From Arthrobacter sp. TPD3018 (GTDB lineage Bacteria; Pseudomonadota; Alphaproteobacteria; Sphingomonadales; Sphingomonadaceae), in assembly GCA_003075315.1 (NCBI GenBank), contig QDFQ01000006.1, positions 25,529 through 89,528 on the forward strand: a stretch of DNA of 64,000 nt, read 5' to 3'. A program made the translations under genes and the position numbers. The notes below the pieces were generated by a model. That model was not told the origin of the DNA, did no database searches, and saw only the letters and a list, made by a program, of their open reading frames with translations. The number at the start of each line of letters is the position of its first letter. Position 1 is the first letter of the stretch. Positions 13,781 through 22,972 of the stretch are shown here, one piece after another.

Positions 13781-15043
13781 GTGTCGTGGGCAATCGTCGA
13801 CGTCGCGAACTTCTACGTCAGCGCGGAGCGGCTGTTCGACCCCTCGCTGCGCGGCGTGCCGGTCATCGTGCTGTCCAACAACGACGGGTGCGCCGTTGCG
13901 CGGAGCGAGGAAGCCAAGGCGCTGCACGTCCGAATGGGCGAGCCCGTTTTCAAAATCCGGGATCGGATCAAGCGTCACGGCATCCAGCTGCGATCCAGCA
14001 ATTATGAGCTGTATGCAGACCTCAACCGCCGCTTCAACGCGGTCATCGCCGATCATTCCGACCTGGTGGAGATCTACTCGATCGACGAGAGCTTCTTCCG
14101 CTTGCCGGCACTGGCGAACGGGCTCGGCGATGTGGGAACGGCCCATCGGGTTCGCGAGGACATCGCCCGATCGGTCGGCCTGCCGACGAGGATCGGGCTC
14201 GGCCCGACCCGCACGCTGTCCAAGGTGGCAAACGCCCTCGCCAAGGCGACCGAGAAGGTCTGGGGCGGCGTGGTCGACTTGCACGACCTCGAACTGCGCC
14301 GGCGGCTGTTCGAGCATTGGCCGGTGGGTGAGGTGTGGGGGATCGGGAGCGCACTCGAAGCGCGGCTTCGCCCCCTCGGCGTGAAAACCACGGCGGACCT
14401 GGCGGCGCTGCCGCCCGCGGTCGCGCGCGATATCGGAACGGTGGTGCTCGAACGCCTCGTGCGCGAACTGGGCGGGATCGAATGCGACGACTTCAAGGTT
14501 GCCCCCGAACCGCTCAAGGCGACGGCGGTTACGCGGCAGTTCGGGGAGCCTGTAACCGCGCTGCCCGAACTGCGCGAAGCCGTGGCGCGACGCGCGGCGC
14601 GTGCGGCGGAGAAAATCCGTGCGCAAGGGTTGGCGGCGAGCCGCCTGATCGCCTTCGCGCATGGCTCCCGATACAAGCCGAACCCGCCCTCCGCGTCGCG
14701 ATCGGCACGCCTGTCGCCTCCGACCAACGACCCCCGTGTTATCGTCGGCATCGCGGGAAAGATGATGGAGACGATGTTCCAGCCCGGCGGGGTTTACACC
14801 AAGTGCGGCGTCCTGCTCGAAGACCTGTCCCCGGAAGGGCAGGGGCAAGCGGACCTGTTCGCGACGGCTGACCCCAAGGCACCCGGGCTTCTCGCCGCAA
14901 TGGACGGGTTGAACGCCCGTTACGGTCGCAACACAGTCATCCTTGCGGCGCAGGGCTGTGGGGGGCGATCGTTCGACACCAAGCGGTCGCAGAAGAGCCC
15001 GGCCTGGACGACGCGCATCGGGGAGATCCCGGTAGCTCGCTAG
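13781..15043 (+). CDS. umuC: Error-prone DNA polymerase V subunit UmuC
   Basis: 420 aa, the standard length. Y-family motifs are in order: the first catalytic Asp in [26 protein letters not shown], and the Asp-Glu pair of YSIDESF (near residue 100). Then come the helix-hairpin-helix, little-finger and C-terminal DUF4113-like regions. The GTG at 13781 follows the umuD stop by 3 bp. Together with UmuD it would form a mutagenic translesion polymerase under LexA control; such units are common on mobile elements. Confidence 0.95.
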   Translation: MSWAIVDVANFYVSAERLFDPSLRGVPVIVLSNNDGCAVARSEEAKALHVRMGEPVFKIRDRIKRHGIQLRSSNYELYADLNRRFNAVIADHSDLVEIYSIDESFFRLPALANGLGDVGTAHRVREDIARSVGLPTRIGLGPTRTLSKVANALAKATEKVWGGVVDLHDLELRRRLFEHWPVGEVWGIGSALEARLRPLGVKTTADLAALPPAVARDIGTVVLERLVRELGGIECDDFKVAPEPLKATAVTRQFGEPVTALPELREAVARRAARAAEKIRAQGLAASRLIAFAHGSRYKPNPPSASRSARLSPPTNDPRVIVGIAGKMMETMFQPGGVYTKCGVLLEDLSPEGQGQADLFATADPKAPGLLAAMDGLNARYGRNTVILAAQGCGGRSFDTKRSQKSPAWTTRIGEIPVAR

Positions 15044-15076
15044 TCGGCGCGGACCGGATCGGTATATCGGGACGCC

Positions 15077-15709
15077 ATGTGTAATCGCGCCCGCATGTCG
15101 AATGAGCCCGAAACCCTATGGGGATCGGCCGCGAAGCTGTTTAGCGAGCGGCCCCGCGACAACCGGTTTGACCCGCGCGAGCTGCGCCCCAAGAGCCGCA
15201 ACTATGTCATCCGCGAACAGGGCGGGGAGCGAGCCTGGGACGTGATGACCTGGGACGTGCTCGGCGGGAAGGCGGCGTGGCCGATGACCAACGTGCGCCA
15301 GCTCGGCCTCCCGCAATGGCGCAGGCTGGCAGAGAAGCCGGAGAACCGCTGTCTGGTGCCGTTGACCGAGTTCTGCGAGTTCACGCCCGACAAGCATGAT
15401 CTGGGTGACGGCAAACCACCGCTGAAGGGGGAGATGTGGTTCGGCGTGACCGATCAGCCTGTGTTCGCGGTCGCCGGTTTCTGGCAGCGTACCGAGGGCG
15501 GCAACGGCTTCACGATGGTGACGTGCAACCCCAATTCGCTGGTGGCGCCGATCCACCCCAAGGCGATGATCACGATCCTTGAGCCGAGCGACATCGATAC
15601 GTGGCTGCGCGGCTCCTATGACGAAATCGTTGGCCTGCAAAAACCCTACGATCCCGACCGGATGACGGTGCGCGGACCGGTGTTCCCGACCCGTCGTAAC
15701 GAACGCTAA
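15077..15709 (+). CDS. SRAP-family abasic-site shielding protein (YedK/HMCES-like)
   Basis: 210 aa. Cys2, exposed after removal of Met1, is the residue that forms a thiazolidine link with abasic sites in SRAP proteins. The other hallmarks, LTEFCEFT (Glu) and APIHPKAM (His), are present. It follows umuC by 33 bp in the same direction and probably belongs to the same SOS-responsive transcript. It would protect single-stranded abasic DNA during error-prone replication. Confidence 0.9.
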   Translation: MCNRARMSNEPETLWGSAAKLFSERPRDNRFDPRELRPKSRNYVIREQGGERAWDVMTWDVLGGKAAWPMTNVRQLGLPQWRRLAEKPENRCLVPLTEFCEFTPDKHDLGDGKPPLKGEMWFGVTDQPVFAVAGFWQRTEGGNGFTMVTCNPNSLVAPIHPKAMITILEPSDIDTWLRGSYDEIVGLQKPYDPDRMTVRGPVFPTRRNER

Positions 15710-16113
15710 CCGCTCGCGTTAGGGGCGAAAGCTTCCAGGATACGGCAGTCAGCCATCGTACCGCCGGCGCAGCTCGCGATCGCGCTGGCCAGTTCGCGAC
15801 GGAGTGCGGTTAGGTCCGCGATCTTGCGGTCGATCTCTTCCAGGTGATGCGTGGCGAGCTTGTCTACGGTGCCGCAATCACGATCGCGCTGCGCGGCCAG
15901 GTTCAACAGCGCTCGCACCTCGTCTAGTGAGAAGCCAAGATCGCGCGTGCGGCGGATGAAGCGCAGTCGCTCCAGATCCTCCGGACGGTAAGAGCGGTAG
16001 TTTCCATCCGTCCGCGCAGGGGGAGCGATGAGTCCAGCACGCTCGTAATAGCGGACGGTCTCCACCTTCGTGCCCGTTGCGGCCGCGAGCTTGCCGATCG
16101 TCAGTGCATTCAT
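15706..16113 (-). CDS. MerR-family regulator of a divalent metal exporter (ZntR/CadR-like)
   Basis: 135 aa. Winged helix at residues 3-70, with VETVRYYERAGLI. Unlike the regulator at 2665 it has the sensory Cys near residue 78 (RDCGTVDKLA) as well as the C-terminal C-x7-C loop (CAGGTMADC), a combination typical of Zn/Cd/Pb/Co/Hg sensors. The ATG at 16113 was chosen because the longer frame crosses the -35 box. It faces a CDF exporter gene across a MerR-type promoter. Its stop overlaps the SRAP gene end by 4 bp (convergent). Confidence 0.9.
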   Translation of the reverse strand: MNALTIGKLAAATGTKVETVRYYERAGLIAPPARTDGNYRSYRPEDLERLRFIRRTRDLGFSLDEVRALLNLAAQRDRDCGTVDKLATHHLEEIDRKIADLTALRRELASAIASCAGGTMADCRILEAFAPNASG

Positions 16114-16116
16114 CTC

Positions 16117-16147
16117 TTGACCCTGTACCAACTACAGGGTCCATATA
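16117..16147 (+). promoter_or_regulatory. MerR-type promoter/operator
   Basis: TTGACC (16117-16122), a 19-bp spacer, CATATA (16142-16147). The spacer holds the perfect dyad ACCCTGTA-N5-TACAGGGT (16120-16140). It drives the CDF gene, and probably the czc genes by read-through, under the divergent regulator. Confidence 0.9.
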
Positions 16148-16182
16148 GGTCGTCGCATCGAATACTCGAAGGGCGACGACGC

Positions 16183-16803
16183 ATGGCTTGCAGCGATTGC
16201 TGCTCAGTTCCGGATCGCAGTGCGATCAACGATCCCGCGTATCGTCGCGCCCTCTGGATCGTCGTTCTACTCAACCTGGGTTTCGGCCTCATCGAGATCG
16301 TCGGCGGGTTTGTCGCCGACAGCCAAGCGCTCAAGGCCGATGCCCTCGACTTCATCGGTGATGGGACGATCTCGCTCTTCGGCCTGATCGCACTAGGGTG
16401 GACCGCGCAGGCCCGGTCGAGGATCGCGCTAGCACAGGGACTCTTTCTCGGCGCGCTCGGCTTAGGAGTGATCGGGTTCGCCGCTTGGCGCGCGCTCAAC
16501 GCAGTGGCGCCAGAGGCCGAGCTGATGGGCGGGATCGGGGTGGTTGCCCTGATCGTCAATGTCAGTGCAGCGCTGGTTCTCTCTCGCTTCCGTGAAGGCG
16601 ATGCCAATGTTCGGGCAATCTGGCTGTTCAGCCGCAACGATGCGGTCGCGAACATCGCGGTGATCGCGGCGGCCGCTTTGGTCGCGTGGACGGGGCAGGC
16701 GTGGCCCGACCTCGCCGTTGCCGGCGTTATCGCACTGCTGTTTCTACACTCGGCCTGGGAAATCACGCGCGGTGCCCTCGCCGAGATGGGTGAAAAAGGG
16801 TGA
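16183..16803 (+). CDS. CDF-family cation efflux protein
   Basis: 206 aa with a Cys-rich N-terminus (MACSDCCSV), then six predicted membrane segments. It has the CDF active site in the second segment (DSQALKADALDFIGD) and an RNDAVANIAV motif in the fifth, in place of the usual HxxxD. There is no long C-terminal cytoplasmic domain, so it is a short CDF form. It exports a divalent cation from cytoplasm to periplasm. The start at 16183 gives the Cys motif immediately after Met; a longer frame would begin inside the operator. Confidence 0.88.
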   Translation: MACSDCCSVPDRSAINDPAYRRALWIVVLLNLGFGLIEIVGGFVADSQALKADALDFIGDGTISLFGLIALGWTAQARSRIALAQGLFLGALGLGVIGFAAWRALNAVAPEAELMGGIGVVALIVNVSAALVLSRFREGDANVRAIWLFSRNDAVANIAVIAAAALVAWTGQAWPDLAVAGVIALLFLHSAWEITRGALAEMGEKG

Positions 16804-17237
16804 CGGCGCTCGATCGGACCTCCGAGATCGCACGGGCACGCCGCAAGAGTGGATCTCGACGGCCGCGTCACCTCGGCACCGGAAAGGTGGGGCGGAAGGG
16901 CTGGCTTCGCGCGATGCTGCCCTTCGTCGCATGTCTGATGCTGGTGCTCGTCGGCTGGACCGGCACGGCGAACGCCGGCGGGAACGGCACGTGCATCGAT
17001 GTCCCGCAGACCGAGATGGCGATGCATGTCGCGGTAGACTGCGATCAGGTCCCCGCCGACGCGGACAAGAATTTCCCGCATCATCACGCCGCCTGCCACG
17101 GTCACTGTGTGGCGACGCCGGGCGAGAGCCGCGTGGCCATCGCGCTGCCTCCAAGACCGGTCGGATTTACGCATGAAACGGCGCCGCTCTGGTTGTCGCA
17201 CCAGGGCGATGCGGCGCTGCGACCACCACAGGCCTGA
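16800..17237 (+). CDS. Small exported His/Cys-containing protein of a metal operon
   Basis: 145 aa from a GTG that overlaps the CDF stop (GTGA). It has a basic N-terminus, one hydrophobic segment (about 39-57, MLPFVACLMLVLVGW) and a periplasmic part with DVPQTEMAMH, HHHAACHGHC and no catalytic motif. The HHH...CHGHC cluster suggests metal binding. A shorter start at Met39 would make the hydrophobic part a plain signal peptide. Placed between the CDF exporter and czcC, it probably handles the same divalent metal in the periplasm. No family name can be given with certainty. Confidence 0.65.
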   Translation: MTALDRTSEIARARRKSGSRRPRHLGTGKVGRKGWLRAMLPFVACLMLVLVGWTGTANAGGNGTCIDVPQTEMAMHVAVDCDQVPADADKNFPHHHAACHGHCVATPGESRVAIALPPRPVGFTHETAPLWLSHQGDAALRPPQA

Positions 17238-17286
17238 CGCGCGGGCGCTCAGGCGCCCTGACCCCCGTTCGTCAGGAGCATTTGGA

Positions 17287-18549
17287 ATGAAACGCGTGAT
17301 GGCGGCCGTCCTGGCCGCGACAGCCTGTGCGGCGATCTCGTCGGCACAGGCACAGGACACCGGTGCGGCGGCACCGTCATTGACCCTCGACGAAGCGCTT
17401 GCCGCGGCAGGCGCCGTGTCGCCCGCGATCGAGGCCTCCCGATCCGGGATCAAGGCGGCCGAGGCGCAGCGTGCGGTCGCGGGCCTGCGGCCCAATCCCT
17501 CGCTCGACGCCATGACGGAGAATGTCGCCGGGACCGGCATGTACCGTGGGCTGCGCTCGTCCGAAACAACGGTCGGGCTCTCCCTGCCGCTCGAACTTGG
17601 CGGCAAGCGATCGGCCCGGGTCGCCGTCGCCGAAGCGCAGCTCGACCGCGCATCGCTCGATGCGGCGATCGCTCAAGCCGACCTTCGGCTGCGCGTGACG
17701 CAAGCTTATAACGATGCCGTGGCAGGCCAGCGCCGCGCCGCGACAGCCCGCGAGCAGGTGGGGATCGCGGCCGAGGTGCTGCGCGCCGCCCGGGTCCGCG
17801 TCGCGGCAGGGCGCGCGTCACCGCTCGAAGAGCAGCGCGCCGACGTCGCCCGGCTCAATGCCGAAGGGGCGGCCGAGCGGGCAGAACGCTCGGCGCAGGT
17901 CGCGCTCGGCAACCTCGCCCGGCTGATCGGGCGCGGTGCCTCGACCCTCGACGCCGCCTGGTTCGCGCGGATCGAAGGCGCGGGGCCACGTCTGCCGGTC
18001 CGCAGTGAAGGCAGCCTGGCCGCTGCGGCCGCACAGGCGGACCTCACGACCGCTACGGCGCAGGTTCGGCTCGCCCGAAGCCAGCGCATACCCGATGTGA
18101 CGGTCAGCGCGTCGGCGCGCCGGCTCAAAGCGACCAACGACACGGCTGCGGTATTCGGCGTCTCCGTCCCGCTGCCGCTGTTCAACAACGGCCGCGCCGC
18201 GGTAGACCTGGCCTCGGCACAGCGCAGCCAAGCCGATGCACAACGCCGGGTCGCGCTGCTCGACGCCGAACAGGCCATCGCATCCGCTGAAGCCGACGTT
18301 GCCAACGCCGCCACCACCGCGCGCAACGCTACGGGGCCGACGCTCGCCGCGGCGCAGGAAGCCGCCCGGATCGCCCGGATCGGCTACCGTGAGGGCAAAT
18401 TCGGGCAGTTGGACCTCCTCGAGGCGGAGCGCACGCTCGCCGACACCCGCGCGGCCGCGATCGACGCACTCGCAGCCTACCATGACGCACAGGCCCGGCT
18501 CGAGCGGCTCGCCGCCCCGGCGCCTACCGACGCGAAGGACGCACGATGA
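17287..18549 (+). CDS. czcC: Outer-membrane factor of heavy-metal RND efflux (CzcC family)
   Basis: 420 aa with a signal peptide (cleaved near AQA-Q), TolC-family duplicated helical hairpins and the PLPLFNNGRA turn typical of CzcC/CusC proteins. The long Ala-rich coiled-coil stretches form the periplasmic tunnel. It starts 49 bp after the small exported protein, past a GGGCGC-TCAG-GCGCCC hairpin (17248-17263) that could tune expression. It overlaps czcB by 4 bp. Confidence 0.92.
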   Translation: MKRVMAAVLAATACAAISSAQAQDTGAAAPSLTLDEALAAAGAVSPAIEASRSGIKAAEAQRAVAGLRPNPSLDAMTENVAGTGMYRGLRSSETTVGLSLPLELGGKRSARVAVAEAQLDRASLDAAIAQADLRLRVTQAYNDAVAGQRRAATAREQVGIAAEVLRAARVRVAAGRASPLEEQRADVARLNAEGAAERAERSAQVALGNLARLIGRGASTLDAAWFARIEGAGPRLPVRSEGSLAAAAAQADLTTATAQVRLARSQRIPDVTVSASARRLKATNDTAAVFGVSVPLPLFNNGRAAVDLASAQRSQADAQRRVALLDAEQAIASAEADVANAATTARNATGPTLAAAQEAARIARIGYREGKFGQLDLLEAERTLADTRAAAIDALAAYHDAQARLERLAAPAPTDAKDAR

Positions 18550-19709
18550 AGAACAATCACGCGCGGATGCTGCTGTCCGCATTGCTTCCACTCGCGCTCG
18601 TCGCCTGCGGCGGGGGCGAGAAGAAGGCCGACGACATGGCCGGCATGGAAGGGGTGGAGAAGGGCGAGGGGGGCGAGAAGAAGGCCGACAAGGACGCGGT
18701 GACGCTCTCCGCGCGACAGATTGCCGATGCTGGCATCGAGGTCGGGCGTCCCACCATTGGCGGCGTCGCGGGCGCAATTGAGCTGCCCGCGCTCGTCCAA
18801 GGCGATTCTCAGGGCGTCCAAGTGGTCTCCGCGACGATTGGCGGGCGCCTCGTCGCGCTCACCCGCAATCTCGGCCAGTCCGTCAGGCAGGGCGATCCCA
18901 TCGCGGTGATCGAGAGCCGCGAAGCCGCCTCGCTGAAGGCGGAGGTGGAAGCTGCCCGCGCGCGCGCCGCGCTCGCGCAATCGAACCTCCGGCGCGAGCA
19001 GCGACTGTTCGCCGAGCGCGTGTCGCCCGAGCAGGATCTGGTCGCGGCCCGCACCGCGGCGACCGAAGCCAATATCGCGCTGCGCCTGGCGCAGCAGCAG
19101 CTCGGCGCGACGGGGGGCGGGGGTGGTGCGCTCAATCGCATCGCCATGCGCTCGCCGATCTCGGGGCAGGTGATCGCGCGTCCCGCGGTGCTCGGCCAGA
19201 CGGTCGATGCAAATGCCGAGCTATACCGGGTGGCGAACCTGTCGCGCGTGACGATCGCGGCATCGGTGTCGCCGGCGGATGCCGGTCGCATCCGGCCCGG
19301 GACGCGCGTCGAGGTGACGGCTGCCGGTCGTCGGCAGGAAGGCCGGGTCTCGTTCGTCTCGCCGGCGCTCGATGAGAGCACCCGCCTCGTCCAGGTCATC
19401 GCCACGCTCGACAATGGCGGGGGTACGTGGCGCGTGGGCGAACCGGTCACCGCGAGCTTCATGCTCCCCGCGACCGGAGACCGGAGCATCGCGGTGCCGT
19501 CGACGGCGGTGCAGAGCGTCGAGAACCGCACGGTCGTCTTCGTCCGAACGCCGACCGGCTTTCGCGCCGTGCCGGTTACGACGGGTCGCCGCAACGGCGA
19601 CCAGGTCATCATCAGCTCCGGCCTGACCGGCCAGGAGCAGATCGCCACCACGAACTCGTTCACCCTGAAAGCCGAACTCGGCAAGGGTGGCGAGATGGAC
19701 ATGGACTGA
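18546..19709 (+). CDS. czcB: Periplasmic adaptor of heavy-metal RND efflux (CzcB family)
   Basis: 387 aa. The LVAC lipobox (Cys near residue 22) makes it a lipid-anchored membrane-fusion protein. A short Met/Lys/Gly-rich linker (DDMAGMEGVEKGEGG) precedes the barrel-sandwich, alpha-hairpin and beta-barrel domains. No His-rich N-terminal metal-binding extension of the classic CzcB is present. It bridges CzcA and CzcC. Overlaps at both ends show a compact czcCBA operon. Confidence 0.92.
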   Translation: MKNNHARMLLSALLPLALVACGGGEKKADDMAGMEGVEKGEGGEKKADKDAVTLSARQIADAGIEVGRPTIGGVAGAIELPALVQGDSQGVQVVSATIGGRLVALTRNLGQSVRQGDPIAVIESREAASLKAEVEAARARAALAQSNLRREQRLFAERVSPEQDLVAARTAATEANIALRLAQQQLGATGGGGGALNRIAMRSPISGQVIARPAVLGQTVDANAELYRVANLSRVTIAASVSPADAGRIRPGTRVEVTAAGRRQEGRVSFVSPALDESTRLVQVIATLDNGGGTWRVGEPVTASFMLPATGDRSIAVPSTAVQSVENRTVVFVRTPTGFRAVPVTTGRRNGDQVIISSGLTGQEQIATTNSFTLKAELGKGGEMDMD

Positions 19710-19713
19710 GCCC

Positions 19714-22700
19714 ATGATCTCCCGCCTCGTCACCTTCTCGGTCGAGCGGCGCTGGCTCGTCCTGCTGCTCACCCTCGTCGCCGCGCTTGCGGGCGTTTTC
19801 GCTCTTCAGCGCCTTCCCATCGACGCCGTGCCCGACATCACCAACAACCAGGTTCAGGTGAATGTGCTGGCGCCCTCGCTGTCGCCCGATCAGATCGAGC
19901 GGCAGGTCTCCTTCACCATCGAAACCTCGCTGAAGGGCATTCCGGGGCTCGCCTATACGCGCTCGCTCAACCGCAATGGCTTTGCCCAGATCACGGCCGT
20001 CTTCACCGATGCGACCGATATCTATTTCGCCCGCCAGCAGGTCGCGGAGCGGATGCGGATGGCCGAGGATCGCCTCCCGCAGGGTGTCATGCCCGAGATG
20101 GGTCCGATCGCCACTGGTCTCGGCGACATCTTCATGTGGACGGTGGAGTTTCAGGAACGCAACCATGTGAAGCACCGCGATGGTGAGCCGGGGCTCCAGC
20201 GCGACGGCAGCTACATCACGCCGGCAGGCGAGCACCTTGTCGATGAGCGGGATAAGGCGACCTTCCTCCACACCGTCCAGGAATGGATCGTCGCGCCGCA
20301 GCTCCGCGGCACGGAAGGCGTCGCGGGCGTCGACTCGCTAGGTGGTTTCGACCGTGAATACCTGGTCACTCCGGACCTGCAGCGCCTGGCCTCGATGCGG
20401 CTCAGCGTCCAGGACCTCGCAACCGCACTCGAACGCAGCAACACGAGTATCGGCGCGGGCACAATCAATCGAAACGGCGAAGGGCTGTTCGTCCGCTCGG
20501 ATGCGCGGGTGCGGACGGCCGACGAGCTGTCGCGCACCGTGGTCGCGACACGCGAGGGGGTGCCCGTCCTGCTCAGCCAGGTTGCGACCGTGAAGGCGGG
20601 CCAGGGTATCCGCACCGGCTCGGCATCCGAAAACGGCCACGAGGTCGTGGTCGGTACTGCCGTGATGCGGATCGGTGGGAACAGCCGCACCGTCGCGACC
20701 GATGTCGGCGAACGACTACAGGAAGTCGGCCGGTCGCTGCCGACCGACATCGTGGTCAAGCCGGTGCTGGACCGCACCCGCCTCGTCGACTCCACGATCA
20801 CGACCGTGGCGCGCAATCTCGCCGAAGGGGCGGTGCTGGTCATCGTGGTGCTGTTCGCGCTGCTCGGCAACTTCCGGGCGGCGCTCATCGCGGCCATGGT
20901 AATCCCCATCACCATGCTGCTCACCGCCACCGGCATGCTGCGCGCTGGTGTGTCCGCCAATCTGATGAGCCTCGGCGCACTCGACTTCGGCCTGATCGTC
21001 GACGGTGCGGTCATCATCGTCGAGAATGCGCTGCGTCATCTCGGTCACCGGCAGCACGAGGCTGGTGGGCTTCTGCCGCTCAAGGAGCGGCTGGCGATCG
21101 TCGCGGCTTCGGCCAGGGAGATGATCCGCCCGTCGGTCTACGGCCAAGCGATCATCATCCTCGTCTACGCGCCGCTGCTCACCTTCTCGGGGGTCGAGGG
21201 CAAGATGTTCGAGCCGATGGCGCTCACCGTCATCATCGCGCTCATCTTCGCGTTCGTGCTGTCGCTCACCTTCGTGCCGGCCGCCATCGCGGCGTTCCTG
21301 GCGGGCAAGGTCGAGGAGAAGGAGAGCCAGATCGTGGTCTGGCTGAGGCGCCGCTACGAACCGGGCCTCGATGCCGCGATGCGCCGCCCGAGCATCACCG
21401 TGGGCGGTGCGCTCGGGGCGGTCGCGCTGGCCGCGCTCGCGTTCACGACCTTGGGGCAGGAGTTCCTGCCGCAGCTCGACGAGGGGAACATCCTCGTTCA
21501 GGCCTGGCGCCCGCCCGGCACGTCGGTCGAGCAGAGCCAGCGCATGCAATTCGCGGTCGAGAAGACGATCAGCCGAGAACCCGAAGTGCAGTACGCCTTC
21601 TCGCGGACGGGTACGTCCGAGATCGCCAGCGATCCGATGCCGCCCAACGCGACCGATACCTTCGTGATGCTCAAGCCGCGCAATGAGTGGCCTGACCCGA
21701 ACTTGCCCAAGGAGGACCTGGTCGAGCGGATCGAGAAGAAGGTCTCGACCATTCCGGGGAACGGCTACGAGATCACCCAGCCGATCCAGATGCGCTTCAA
21801 CGAGCTGATCGCCGGCGTGCGTGGCGACATCGCGGTGAAGGTGTTCGGCGACGACTTCGGCAGCATGAACGCGACCGCACAGCAGATCGCCGAGGTGCTC
21901 CGCAAGGTGCCCGGCGCGGCCGATGTCCGCGTCGAGCAAACCGAGGGGCTGCCGCTCCTCGACATCCGCCCCAACCGGGACGCGATGGCCCGGGTCGGGG
22001 TCTCGGCCGGCGACGTGCAGGACGTCGTCGCGGCGACGGTCGGCGGCAAACAGGCGGGCATGATCTTCGAAGGCGACGCCCGCTTTCCCGTCGTTATCCG
22101 TCTCGGCGAGACCGCGCGCGCCGATCTGCAAACACTCGGCCAGATCCCCGTGCCGACCGCCAACGGGTCGTTCGTGCCGCTGTCGTCCGTGGCCGACATC
22201 GGCATCGGCGACGGGCCGAACCAGATCAGCCGCGAGAACGGCAAGCGCCGTGTCGTCGTCCAGGCCAATGTACGCGGACGCGACGTCGCCGGTGTGGTTG
22301 AGGAGGCCCAGGCCAAGATCGCGGCACAGGTCGCGTTGCCGGCCGGCACCTACCTGACCTGGGGCGGCCAGTTCGAGAACCTTGCCAGCGCCCGGTCGCG
22401 GCTCGCGATCGTGGTGCCGATCTGCTTCGCGGTCATCATGCTGCTGCTCTACGGGGCGCTCGGCTCCGTGCGGGATGCTGCGCTGGTCTTTACCGGCGTG
22501 CCGCTGGCGCTGGTCGGCGGCATCCTGGCGCTGGTGCTCAGGGGCATGCCATTCTCAATCTCCGCCGCGGTGGGCTTCATCGCCTTGTCCGGGGTCGCGG
22601 TGCTGAACGGGCTGGTGATGGTCTCATCCATCCACGACCTGATGCGCCAAGGCATGGACCGCGCCCGGGCCGCGCGAGAAGGGGCGCTCCTCCGGTTGCG

Positions 22701-22938
22701 GCCCGTTGCCATGACCGCACTCGTCGCGAGCCTCGGCTTCGTACCGATGGCGCTCGGGCACGGCGCAGGGGCGGAGGTCCAGAAGCCGCTTGCTACGGTG
22801 GTGATCGGCGGGCTGATCTCGGCGACGCTGCTGACGCTGTTCGTGCTGCCGACGCTCTATGCCCGCTTCGGTGGGTGGCGTGCGACCGACATGGCCTCCG
22901 AGACGGCGGGCACGTTGTCCCCGACCGCGCACGCATGA
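19714..22938 (+). CDS. czcA: Heavy-metal RND efflux pump CzcA
   Basis: 1074 aa, the full size of an HME-RND pump, with 12 membrane segments and two large periplasmic loops. The TM4 signature DFGLIVDGAVIIVEN has Asp-Phe-Gly and the second Asp, which marks the divalent-cation (Co/Zn/Cd/Ni) group rather than the Cu/Ag CusA group. It begins at an ATG 4 bp after czcB. The pump drives proton antiport and expels metal through CzcB and CzcC. The C-terminal tail is short and has no His cluster. Confidence 0.95.
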   Translation: MISRLVTFSVERRWLVLLLTLVAALAGVFALQRLPIDAVPDITNNQVQVNVLAPSLSPDQIERQVSFTIETSLKGIPGLAYTRSLNRNGFAQITAVFTDATDIYFARQQVAERMRMAEDRLPQGVMPEMGPIATGLGDIFMWTVEFQERNHVKHRDGEPGLQRDGSYITPAGEHLVDERDKATFLHTVQEWIVAPQLRGTEGVAGVDSLGGFDREYLVTPDLQRLASMRLSVQDLATALERSNTSIGAGTINRNGEGLFVRSDARVRTADELSRTVVATREGVPVLLSQVATVKAGQGIRTGSASENGHEVVVGTAVMRIGGNSRTVATDVGERLQEVGRSLPTDIVVKPVLDRTRLVDSTITTVARNLAEGAVLVIVVLFALLGNFRAALIAAMVIPITMLLTATGMLRAGVSANLMSLGALDFGLIVDGAVIIVENALRHLGHRQHEAGGLLPLKERLAIVAASAREMIRPSVYGQAIIILVYAPLLTFSGVEGKMFEPMALTVIIALIFAFVLSLTFVPAAIAAFLAGKVEEKESQIVVWLRRRYEPGLDAAMRRPSITVGGALGAVALAALAFTTLGQEFLPQLDEGNILVQAWRPPGTSVEQSQRMQFAVEKTISREPEVQYAFSRTGTSEIASDPMPPNATDTFVMLKPRNEWPDPNLPKEDLVERIEKKVSTIPGNGYEITQPIQMRFNELIAGVRGDIAVKVFGDDFGSMNATAQQIAEVLRKVPGAADVRVEQTEGLPLLDIRPNRDAMARVGVSAGDVQDVVAATVGGKQAGMIFEGDARFPVVIRLGETARADLQTLGQIPVPTANGSFVPLSSVADIGIGDGPNQISRENGKRRVVVQANVRGRDVAGVVEEAQAKIAAQVALPAGTYLTWGGQFENLASARSRLAIVVPICFAVIMLLLYGALGSVRDAALVFTGVPLALVGGILALVLRGMPFSISAAVGFIALSGVAVLNGLVMVSSIHDLMRQGMDRARAAREGALLRLRPVAMTALVASLGFVPMALGHGAGAEVQKPLATVVIGGLISATLLTLFVLPTLYARFGGWRATDMASETAGTLSPTAHA

Positions 22939-22972
22939 GCCACGCCCGCGATCGCGGGCGGACGCACCCTCT

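Noticed and set aside
13322-14848. 508-codon minus-strand frame opposite umuC
   Set aside because: No domain, biased composition; umuC has full catalytic motifs.
20716-22131. 471-codon minus-strand frame opposite czcA
   Set aside because: Asp/Arg/His-rich shadow without hydrophobic core or family motif.
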